In this document: in pieces, positions 11,550 to 20,298 of the stretch
How positions within the stretch are numbered: position 1 is the first letter of the stretch
Layout: each line of letters begins with the position of its first letter
DNA from: Paracentrotus lividus
Lineage: Eukaryota > Echinodermata > Echinoidea > Camarodonta > Echinidae
DNA length: 64,000 nucleotides
Reading direction: 5' to 3'
Assembly: GCA_940671915.1 (NCBI GenBank)
Contig: CALNVZ010003433.1
Location: 48,135,612 to 48,199,611, forward strand
Position numbers and translations under genes: made by a program
The notes under the pieces: model-generated
Told to the model about the DNA's origin: nothing
The model's database searches: none
The model's input: the letters and a program-made list of their open reading frames with translations, nothing else

Positions 11550-11723
11550 CTATACTTACCTATATCTCTTCAAATTGCTATTCGTTGCCCAAAGTAGAAT
11601 AGCCACCGGCAAACCAAAACGACTCGAAAAGAGTCTAACTGCCCTGAAAGCAGACGGGGAAACCCGTCACTGCGCAGGGACTATATAACGCCCTCCCACA
11701 CACGTCTACTTCCTCTTCGTTGC
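11550..11723 (+). repeat. DIRS left inverted terminal repeat
   Basis: Pairs with 16728-16899 over about 170 bp with few mismatches, for example ACGACTCGAAAAGAGTCTAA and CTGAAAGCAGACGGGGAAAC. A TATATAA box at 11683-11689 could be the element's promoter, because the repeat ends about 30 bp downstream and gag follows. Confidence 0.88.
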
Positions 11724-11743
11724 CGCGCTTCAAAGTAAAAGAA

Positions 11744-13240
11744 TATGAAATCGGCTAAAGATATTAAAGACAAACCTACACCCAAAATACGCCAAAGATA
11801 TGCCGGGACCAAAAGAGAGTATCGCCGATCCTAATGCCAGAGAAATCTACTCCGCCCTCCCTCATGAAGAGGCGAGCTCGAGGAATAAACCCTCAAAAAA
11901 ACGATCAATCGGGCCCACGGATAAGGTGGTAGGCAAAAAAGAAACCCCCAATAATCCCCCTTGACGAAGCAAACCAGCACGGTGAGGACTGAACCCTCGA
12001 AAAATCCGGCTGGGGAACACTGAACCCATCGACCCATGATGTCGGATCGGGTCGGATAAGTCCCCTGAGAGGGGCAGTGTTAACTCCTCAACCTCACAAA
12101 AAAGAGGTGTCCACGAGGATGCGAGTGACTCTCTAAAACGTCGAAGACCCACCAATTTACTACGCTCCCTGACCCAGCTCAGGCGGGCGACTGGATATCA
12201 AAGCCCTCAGGCTATCATGCCCTCCCAATACCCAACCCACCCATACTACCCACCCCGACAAAGTCACCTCAAAACTATCAGTCAACAAGGGAATATTTAT
12301 CATCGCCATCACCATGGCCAGGGAGGCGGCGAAACGAGAGTCCGCCTCACCCCCAGAGGACGGGTAGCATTTCAATAGTTGGGGATTCAGACTCCGAACA
12401 CAACCCAGTACGTAACCAAGCCGTAACTCCCGGGCGAGAAATTGGAAGACTCTCCTTCATCTTCAGTTTCCAGTGAACACACTCCTTACAGCCGCACAGA
12501 GTGCTAGATCGCCTATGATTGGCCAAGCCAGCGGCTTAACGGACCAATCGCAAAATTACAGTGCTAGATCGCCTATGATTGGCCAAGCCAGCGGCTTAAC
12601 GGACCAATCGCAAAATTACGCTCACGTGACCAGCCGCGAGATGGCCACTTGCGGGAATTCCACTGCCATCTGACACGACACATCGGGCAGCGAGAATTCT
12701 CCTCTAATATTGCCCACAACGCGCGGCGCGACGAGAAGATGATCACGATGACGTTAACAGCAGTCATTATAGACTGAAATCAAAAGAGACTCTGCCGGAA
12801 TAAGATGACGACCGTATAAGTCTTCCACAACTAGATAATCGCCGCTCTGGATTAAAACCGGCGAGTAGAGACGAAGATTACAGGATCGCGTCTCAGACTT
12901 TGATAAATACTGTCTCCCCACGGCCCAGACGTAGCCTTCGCGTTGGCGAGCAGGGGCGAAGAAATCCAGATACAACACCCTGCGCAGCCGCACTTTTATC
13001 AGCACCGACAGGATTTGTCGGCGATCGACATCTCGCCGCAATGGTATGCGTCTCGCAATTTATCAGGGCTGCTTTACGGCCCTGACGGAGGCAGAGAGCT
13101 AGGATTGACTTCAACCGATAGAGAATCGGTGCTTGAATCTCTTCTAAGATTGCTGACCTGCAGTATGAACAGGCAACAAGATCAGCCCTACTTACGACAG
13201 AGCTAAGAAGGAGCAACGTGTTGACTGCTCTTAACATCGA
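11744..13240 (+). pseudogene. DIRS gag-like remnant
   Basis: The position between the left terminal repeat and the reverse transcriptase is where DIRS elements carry gag. An ATG at 11744 follows the repeat, but the frame meets a stop after about 30 codons (near 11832) and more follow. The most continuous piece is 12943-13206, Gln/His/Pro-rich then LTSTDRESVLESLLRLL. I see no zinc knuckle. The assignment rests on position rather than similarity. Confidence 0.5.
12500..12619. repeat. Perfect 60-bp tandem duplication
   Basis: Two identical 60-bp units, 12500-12559 and 12560-12619, beginning AGTGCTAGATCGCC. Each carries GATTGGCC and GACCAATCG, an inverted pair of CCAAT-type motifs. The unit is a multiple of three and stays open as a 20-residue duplication in one frame. 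Perfect identity in an otherwise decayed element suggests a recent duplication or a property of the source element. Confidence 0.95.
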
Positions 13241-13530
13241 GCGGGAAGCTGCAAAATGTTTGGCTAGACTACATGTGAAGGTAAAGATTTATTAATGGTA
13301 AATTCAGGAGTGTGCTCGATCAAACCATTTCTGAAGTAACACGGCACACAAACTTTCTATAAGCTAAAGTTCCGGCAATAGATCTAGCTCCTCAGGCTAA
13401 TAATATAGATCTAATCTCCACTCAGTCTCAGCACAAACAGAAGTCTTCTTCTTGTCCTCAGGAAGCCAGCCAAGATCAGAGGCCCCTCTTTCCCTAGCTC
13501 TCGCGTCCCCCTAATGACTCAACGCTAGGC

Positions 13531-14460
13531 GTGGAGGAGGGGACAACCGCGAGAAGTCACAAAGCTATCGCGGCTCCCGTAAGTGGGGGCCGTGACGTCA
13601 GCCCAGTTCACAGTCCAAGGCACTGTTTCAAGGGGCCTGGCGACGATCAGCGTATTGACAATCAATTACAACTAGTTCTAACCCCCTCCCATCATGTCCA
13701 GTCGGGGGAGGCTGACTCTTTGGCTTCAAAACTGGAGAAGATATCTCACGACAAGTTTGTTCTCGACATAATAAGTTCAGGGTTCAACCCAATCTTTCAA
13801 GGATCTGTCAAATTTCATTTCCGGCGTCAGACGCCCTCTCCAGGATCCCATCCGAACCGGCAAAAACAGAAATACAATCTCCTATGCAATATCAACGTCA
13901 GGACAACAATTCCTCCTGTCTCCGGTGTTTCTGGTAGAAAAACGCTCGGGGGCTTCCGCATGGTTCTCAACCTAAAGAGAGTAACAAGCTCTCCCAAACC
14001 ACACCCTCAAAATGGAATCTCTCTCAACCATCCTGCCCCAATAAAATCCCACGAATGGGCCAGTAACAATAGACCTTCAAGATGCATATATCACATCCCG
14101 ATGGCCCACGAAGCTCGGAGATACTTGGATTCAAGGTAGAAAACATTTGTTACCAATTCAAGCTCTCCCATTCGGGCTAAAACCAGCTCCAAGAATTTTT
14201 CCGCTTAATTCAAAGTAGGCGCAAGAATTAAAGAAACGAGAATTACAATCTGTTACCTAGACGACTGGCTCCTTCTCGGCCCGTCAAAAGCCGCCCTCGA
14301 GCCAATATAGAGATAGTGATGCAATTAGCCAAGGACTTGGGCTTCATAGGTAAACGAAAAGAAATCGAAGCTCACGCAACGACCACTCCATTTCTGGGGC
14401 CAGGATAAATATTCCATGCTTGTAGTACGCCCATCCCTCCACAGAGTGGAAAAAATCTAA
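13531..14460 (+). pseudogene. DIRS reverse transcriptase remnant
   Basis: The frame 13531-14139 shows the features of DIRS reverse transcriptase: GGFRMVLNLKRV followed by HNPxxxISL-like sequence and, after a frame change, an aspartate-bearing IDLQDAY-like region that here reads as a disrupted 'RPSRCIYHIPMAHE'. The catalytic YLDD box is intact at 14254-14265 (CYLDDWLLLGPS) in another frame. Stops or shifts occur after 14139, near 14170-14230 and around 14310. The order and spacing fit the family; function is lost. Confidence 0.82.
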
Positions 14461-14749
14461 CAGTGGGAGCGAGGCTTTGCTCAACCTGCTTCGCATCTGC
14501 GAGGAATGGCAAGTTTCCTAGGTCTACTCGCGCAGACCTGATAGACCTCATCCCACAATGCAGACGTCACATGAGACCTCTTCAGCTGCATTTCTGAGAC
14601 ACTTCAAACCAAGCGCCACTCCAAGGACCATCCCATTCCCACAATCATCCAAAATAAGTCAATCAGTCCAGCAGTGCTTCTCATCTCTTCTTAAACCAGG
14701 GAAGAAGACCCAAAAGCCCATTCCAACCCTCACTCTGACAAAACAGCCG

Positions 14750-15180
14750 TCAAAGCTCGGCTGGGGCTCCACATGGAAACCTCGAAGCCTCGGGCCAATG
14801 GAATCGAGGAGAGTCGGCCAACACATCAACGTCTCGAGATGAGAGCAGTTCAACTAGCAATGGGCAGCTTCCTACCCCACATTGCAAATCATTGTGTCCT
14901 AGTAAAATCGGACAACAACCTAGTACGTACGTAACAGAACACAAGCAGGGAGGCAACCAAAATCCACAGACTCCCATGTGGATCTCGAGGATCCTCGGTG
15001 GTTCAGATCATCGCATAACTTGATAGCTCGTCACATTCCCGGGGAAGGACAACTACCTTGCAGACTTCCTGTCGCGCAGGGAAATCACCATCCATCGAAT
15101 GCAGCTAAATCCCTCAATAACGATGAAAATATCACACTCAATTCGGCAACACACCTCAGAATAGACCTCTTCGCAGTCAA
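14750..15180 (+). pseudogene. DIRS RNase H remnant
   Basis: From 14839 one frame reads MRAVQLAMGSFLPH then LVKSDNN, matching the RNase H core in which Glu/Met-Arg-Ala-Val precedes a Ser-Asp-Asn catalytic site. About 200 bp on, HIPGE continues in a shifted frame as DNYLADFLSRRE, the conserved end of this domain in DIRS and Ngaro elements. One frameshift lies in the GGGGAAGGAC stretch near 15040. Clearly related but inactive. Confidence 0.8.
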
Positions 15181-15563
15181 ATTCTGAACAAACAACTTCC
15201 AGTCTATTGCACAAAACACCAGACCCTCCAGCCTTCGCAACAGACTCTCTATCAATATCGTGGAAAGGGATTCTGCTTACGCCTTCCCCCCTTTCCACTC
15301 ATAGCGCAACGCATACTTCTGGAGAAGGTGAGGGGGACGAGGCCACCTCCTTCTCATTGCACCATGGTGCCGAGGAACCCATGTTCACGAATCTAACAAA
15401 CCGTGTTGGCAGGGACTCCAAGACACTCCCCTCGTTGCTAAATCTTTCTGAATCAACCAGGGACAGAAACCTATTATCCGAACCAGAGAGGACTGTGCAC
15501 TAACCTCTGGCCCATTCAGGAAATCGGCAGCTGACGCAGGCCTTTCGGAGAGAGCAGCAGGAT

Positions 15564-16497
15564 ATGGCGCGCCCAATTCCTCCGATCCTCCACCAGGAGT
15601 ACTATAATTACGACTCCGAGATTACCTACCGATGGTGCAGCAGTCTGCAGTCGATCCACCTCTGCCTCTTTAGTAAGATTGCAGATTTCTTACTTGTTCT
15701 GTTCGATGATAGTTTATCTATTTCATCAATACGAGGTTATAGATCAGCCATAGCGGCGATTCATACAGGTTTGGGAACGGAGAGCTGTCATCAATCATGT
15801 TTCTCTCCGTCTACACAGATCATTTTTCTTACAGAACCACCTAAGCAGAGACTCATCCCAAGGTGGACCTTCCCAAAGTCCTTCGAGCTCTAGCAAAGTC
15901 TCCTTTCGAACCTATGCATAAATGTTCCCTTAACCTTTCAATAAAGACAGTCTTTCTTATAGCAGTACATCAGGCCAACGCCGTAGTCTACTCCATGCTC
16001 TGTCAGTTAGGTCAGGTCAATCACGTTGGAAAAGGATAGGGTTCGTTTGATTCCTAAAGCAGGTTTTCTCCACAAGAGAATCTCTAAACCTGCCAAATTG
16101 TTTTACCATCAATTAGCAAATCTCTACTCAGAATAAGGTTATGGTGTCCAGTTAGAGCGCTAAGTGGTACATTGACAGAACTAAGTCCATTCGCTCATCC
16201 AGCCAACTTTTTATTAGTTCAGTAGAACCCCACGGGCCGGTTAGCCCAGATACTGTTTCCCGATGGATAGTTCAGGGTATCAAGTCAGGGGCCCAGAAGC
16301 CCTACTTTCAGACTCAGTTAGAGCCATGACACTAGGGGTTTTCAGCTTCTTGGGCTCTTTTCCAGGGTACTTCTATGGAGGAGATCCTCCAGGCAGCCTA
16401 CTGGGCAACATACCTTGTGCTTATTACTTATCTGATGTGATTAGTCAGGATACGAGATTCGCATCTGCGGTTCTGTCGTGTCCTCATCGCTCCTAAT
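15564..16497 (+). pseudogene. DIRS tyrosine recombinase remnant
   Basis: The N-terminal frame 15564-15893 has the IADFLLVLFDDSLSISSIRGYRSAIAA core-binding pattern shown partly here as SSIRGYRSAIAAIHTGL. The catalytic domain is split by stops and shifts but retains an Arg in PVRALSG (16148 on), the HDTR box at 16325-16336 and a likely nucleophilic Tyr in YYLSDVISQD (codon 16425-16427). These are the Arg, His-x-x-Arg and Tyr of tyrosine recombinases, which integrate DIRS circles. Stops near 16040, 16228 and 16265 show loss of function. Confidence 0.8.
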
Positions 16498-16587
16498 TTG
16501 TTTTGAATTAATTAGGTATGTTTAGCTAGGTTTTTTTTGGGTGACCTTTAGAAGGGCTTCCTTTTCCCACCCAGAATTTCTGTTAAC

Positions 16588-16676
16588 TAGCAATTTGAAG
16601 AATATAGGTAAGTATAGCGCAGTTGTATAATCAGAATGTCAATTTGTGACATATTATTTACTAACACTATACTTAC
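16588..16676 (+). repeat. DIRS internal complementary region
   Basis: The first part (TAGCAATTTGAAGA then ATAGGTAAGTATAGCGCAG) is the reverse complement of the left end at 11544-11582. The second part (ACATATTATTTACTAACA then CTATACTTACT) is the reverse complement of the right end at 16885-16919. In DIRS1-like elements this region stores the joined ends and serves as the template that restores them in the circle. Its survival also places the element ends near 11543 and 16921. Confidence 0.8.
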
Positions 16677-16727
16677 TATAACTCCTCCCTCCTCCCCTGT
16701 GTTCGTCGCCCTTCTGGTTTTTCACGT

Positions 16728-16899
16728 GAACGAAAGAGGAAGTAGACGTGTTGGAGAGGCGTTATATAGTCCGCCGCGCAGTACGGGTTTCCCCGTCTGC
16801 TTTCAGGGCAGTTAGACTCTTTTCGAGTCGTTTTGTTTGCCGGTGCTTTCTACCTTTGGGCAACGAATAGCAATTTGAAGAGATATAGGTAAGTATAGC
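16728..16899 (-). repeat. DIRS right inverted terminal repeat
   Basis: Inverted copy of 11550-11723. Differences are small (single-base gaps and substitutions), so the two ends have diverged only modestly compared with the coding decay. Confidence 0.88.
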
Positions 16900-16921
16900 T
16901 TGTTAGTAAATAATATGTTCA

Positions 16922-18959
16922 CAATTGAACATTCTGTTCTCACTGTTCCTGTTTCCCCTAATTGAGACCACTTGAGGAAAATGAATTCGTCAAGTTCCTC
17001 TAAAAATTTCTGCCGTTTATTTAATTCAAGAAGGAAAGGTTTAATGAACCCAATGTTAGAATTGTGACTCTGCATTTTAGATTATATTAATTTGTTGTCT
17101 CAGTACATGCACCCTTTTGCCATAAAATATTTGGTATTGTATCATATTCAATATTAAAATAAAATCTGCAAATCTGAAATATATTTATCTGCTGTTTATT
17201 TATCAAAGGAAGGGTTATTGAACTTTATATTAGATTGTGACTGCATTTTTATGTTCAATAATTATTTGATCTTACAATTTACTTCCTTTTGCCACAATGT
17301 ACATACATGTATTTGGGATTGTACCGGTGTCATATTTAGTGATATTGTTTAAGAAAGCGGTTGCAGGGAGAAAAGGAAACTGAGTAATGCATTTGGAGGA
17401 TTACAAAGTGTATTTTTACTTTAACAAGAAACTATGATAAAGTCAGTTAAAATGTGAACCTGGATGTCAGCTCTAAAAAAAAATGAACAAGTTAATTTTA
17501 AGAGTTGAATAACTTCAGAAAATATCTGAATAGATATTTTACTTCTTCAATTTATAATATATTTCTATAACAATTTGAATGCAGCAAGCATGATGATGAT
17601 TATTGATGTTTGAATTTGGTTTATAACATTTTGCATTCCATTAATTCAATTGTGGGTTTGAATGAAAGTATTTCTTCATCTTATCAAACTCTATTGCTAT
17701 GACATAATGTTTTTAATCCTTTTCTTCTTTGACATTGTTATGCAGTGATGAAATATTTTCTCTCTTCTAACTTCTAACATGATTTTTCCCCTAAATGTTT
17801 TTGTGATATTAAGCTTGTATTGTTTGTCTGCTGTGTGACCCACTTGTATGCATGAACCTTAGAATGTATTCATCTACTAACACAACTGTATACATAGCTT
17901 TGTGTGTCTTTATTTTATCCTGACATCTTTATATTGTGTTATGATATATTTGTCTGCTTTTAATTATATTCCATATAAAAGAATATTAGTTAATATTCAT
18001 ATTTTTCTATAATCATAAACATGAATAATATATGGATTTCCTACAGTTTATACAAACGTTAGTAGGTTGTCTTTTGAAAAATCAAGGCTTATTTAGCGCT
18101 CTTTCAATTCCCATATTTTGTTAAATTTGCACACATATATTATAATGCGATATTCTGAATTTCGATCAAGATATATACAGCATTGCACAATTTCAATTCG
18201 TTCCTATTCTCCAATTAAACCTGAATTATTGTGGAATTAAATGAAATGAAATTAAATTACCTCAAATTGATTTCTAGACAGCTGATCAGAATAAGGTCCA
18301 TAGAGTTATGCTCATATTTTAATTTCAATATGTGTTATATTAAAAATACTATCTAGACATTCCTATCAAGGCAAAAAAAAAATATGTGGAATTAAGAGCA
18401 AACAAAACAATATCATCCCATGAATAACATGATGTAAGGGGAATTTGTAACTATTGTGGAGGCTTGTGAAAAATCTTAACTGTGGGGCCTTACAATGCTG
18501 TTAGTGCCTGTAATATTATATCAAGATGAAGCCCTGAACAATCTATTTCTTAAGCAGCAAAACATGTCTCACAATAAGTAAGAATAAGTCAGAAATATAA
18601 GATATTAGATTATATTCCATCCATAGGCTGCAGTCTTAACTTAACTCTAGTTCTAACTTAACTCTAGGATTTCAGGATGGGGGGGGGGGGGTGCTGCCGA
18701 AAATTTCTGATTTTAACATGTACAGTCAATGATTGGTTTTCAAATTATCGAAGGGCGCGTCCCCTGTGCCCCCACCTGGATCTGCTGCTGCCTAAGGTAC
18801 GATTTTGAAAATGACGATATTCAGTCATAAATGATGATAAATGCATATCTTGGGAACCCTTTACTTTTTTATGATTATTCATCCTTCTAAATATTACTAT
18901 ACCACATGACAAATCAGCAATTTATTAAATTATAATTTTAAAACTATAACCATCCATAG
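16922..18959 (+). other. Gene A intron, distal part
   Basis: The first 100 bases hold one more unit of the interrupted tandem array (CCTGTTTCCCCTAATTGAGACC near 16945). The rest is AT-rich. Around 18661-18800 there is a poly-G run and a CTGGATCTGCTGCTGCC fragment that resembles the 'GGCGGATCCAG' repeats at 54.8-56.5 kb. No extra exon is evident. Confidence 0.5.
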
Positions 18960-19165
18960 AACCGCTCAAGATACCCGGGAGGTCGGAAGCGGAGGTTCAA
19001 ACCTCACCCAATGAAGACCTGAAACGCAGTCTACAGCAGAGAGAGAACGTGATCAAACTTCTACAGACGGAACTAGAGAGACAGTCCCAAGAGATATCGT
19101 ACCTCCGTAACCAAGGCAACACATTCAAGAGAGCAAAGAGCTTCTCAGCGAGAGATAGAACTTAT
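18960..19165 (+). CDS. Gene A exon: leucine-zipper-like coiled coil
   Basis: Acceptor CCATAG ends at 18959 and the donor GTAAGT starts at 19166. The 206 nt enter with two bases that complete GAA with the previous exon and end on a whole codon. It encodes PLKIPGRSEAEVQTSPNEDL, then a clear coiled coil (LQQRENVIKLLQTELERQSQ and EISYLRN) with Leu/Ile at heptad positions, then a basic Ser segment, KRAKSFSARDRTY, that looks like a basophilic kinase site (RAKS). The coiled coil suggests a dimer. The pattern is loosely like the leucine zipper plus basic linker of cGMP-dependent kinases, but no kinase domain follows in this gene and I do not assign homology. Confidence 0.8.
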
Positions 19166-19378
19166 GTAAGTCTCCTTTCCCATCCCCTCCCACACTTCCA
19201 TCTTTAGAATGCAATCCTTAAGATGACAAGACAAATTAAGTTGAACATGATCTACATACATTTGTGGAGAACCTACATGTATATCTACTAATATTATCCA
19301 GGGTTTTTAAAAAGCAAAAGATCATAAGCCAATTCTTATATCATTATTTCTTATATTAGAATATGATTATGTATACTT

Positions 19379-19546
19379 CTAGGGCTGCGAGCCCATCAAG
19401 CTTTGCGTATGCTGTAGCCCTACCTTATAATTTCAGTTTGTGTCTTGAATTGAATATCATTATGTAACATGTATTTCTTTAATTGTTATCACATTGTTAT
19501 TATTTGGAAACCAATAAATCAAATCAAATCAAATCAAAATTCTTTT
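19379..19546 (+). mobile_element. LINE 3' end with (AATCA)n tail
   Basis: Begins near AGGGCTGCGAGCCCATCAAG, has a GC-containing hairpin-like start, then T-rich sequence and ends in CCAATAAATC followed by five AATCA units. A short 3' fragment ending in a simple repeat is typical of truncated CR1/L2/RTE-like retrotransposons. No coding part remains. Confidence 0.55.
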
Positions 19547-19836
19547 TAAAAGGATACAATTCCCCAAAAAAATTAGTACGTAAAGCCTATTACTATTTGG
19601 GCACAACTTGGATAAAATATCATTTTTAGTTTCATCTTGCCAAATCCTATTATGGTTGATATATGGCAGTGATTTTCACTATATGAACTGAATATTTTGT
19701 TTGTTAAATGCTAGTTGCAGGTTGCTGAAGCATGATTTCTTTCCCTGTTGAGCTGAAACTAGAGATTAATCTCCTAAATGTATTGAGATGTTGATTTTAA
19801 TCTGACATCATGTATGTGCCTGTTTACACATACCCA

Positions 19837-20070
19837 TGTGTTGGCTCAGTGGATAGAGCATCCGCCTCGTAATTGGGAGGTCGTGGGTTTCATCCACGGC
19901 CGCGTCATACCAAAAGACATTAAAAAATGGTAGTTATTGCTTCCCTGTTTGGCGTTGAATGAGAGGGGAATAGAGCAATGTCCATCTGGCGCTGCTCAGC
20001 GGCTGCCAGGCCCACGAGAAAAGGGGCAAAAAAAATATCCATTTTGGACAATAAAGTTTGGAGCATTTAA
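19837..20070 (+). mobile_element. tRNA-derived SINE, copy 1
   Basis: The 5' part resembles a tRNA with a good A box, TGGCTCAGTGG (19842-19852), and a degenerate B box where the other copy has GGTTCGAGCCC. The body shares ATACCAAAAGAC, TTCCCTGTTTGGC, AGAGCAATGTCC, CTGCTCAGCGGC and CACGAGAAAAGGGGCAAAA with the copy at 47660-47905. It lies in the intron between gene A exons at 18960 and 20151 and ends about 80 bp before the latter, close to its branch region. Confidence 0.82.
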
Positions 20071-20150
20071 AACAGAATGCACTTAACTTTGATACATGTA
20101 CCATTATTAATATTCCTTTTGATTTCACCGTCTATTCTCTTAATTCACAG

Positions 20151-20298
20151 AACCCTGCTCACCTGGAACCGTCGCTAGGTTGGAATCAAGCTCTGACAAG
20201 GCACCCAGTCAAAGACTCTGCTTCTACTATCTCCATCTCCGAGTCCAACGACTCCAGACAAGATGGTGCTCCGTCCTTAGAAGCCCTCCATATATCTG
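20151..20298 (+). CDS. Gene A exon: Ser-rich linker
   Basis: Acceptor TTAATTCACAG ends at 20150 and the donor GTAAAA starts at 20299. It starts on a whole codon, as the previous exon ends on one, and leaves after one base (G), which joins the next exon as GCT (Ala). The 49 residues (NPAHLEPSLGWNQALTRHPV then DSASTISISESNDSRQDG) are polar and Ser-rich and probably disordered. No motif is recognised. Phase agreement on both sides is the main support. Confidence 0.75.

Larger units (their letters stand above)
11543..16921 (+). mobile_element. DIRS-type tyrosine-recombinase retrotransposon (decayed)
   Basis: A roughly 5.4-kb element with inverted, not direct, terminal repeats (11550-11723 and 16728-16899), an internal complementary region near the right end (16588-16676), and remnants of gag, reverse transcriptase, RNase H and tyrosine recombinase in the order known for DIRS1-like elements. 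Such elements integrate through a circular intermediate by recombination, so they lack an integrase and target duplications, and none is seen here. Every coding part carries stops or frameshifts, so this copy is not autonomous. It lies inside the gene A intron between 8217 and 18960, in the sense orientation, and interrupts an older tandem array. DIRS elements are common in echinoderms and other aquatic animals. Confidence 0.88.

Noticed and set aside
12893-13237. 114-codon minus-strand frame in the DIRS element
   Set aside because: Antisense to the gag-like remnant; DIRS coding lies on the + strand here.
18980-19165. Gene A as a cGMP-dependent protein kinase
   Set aside because: The coiled coil followed by a basic linker is only loosely similar, and no cyclic-nucleotide or kinase domain follows in the downstream exons.
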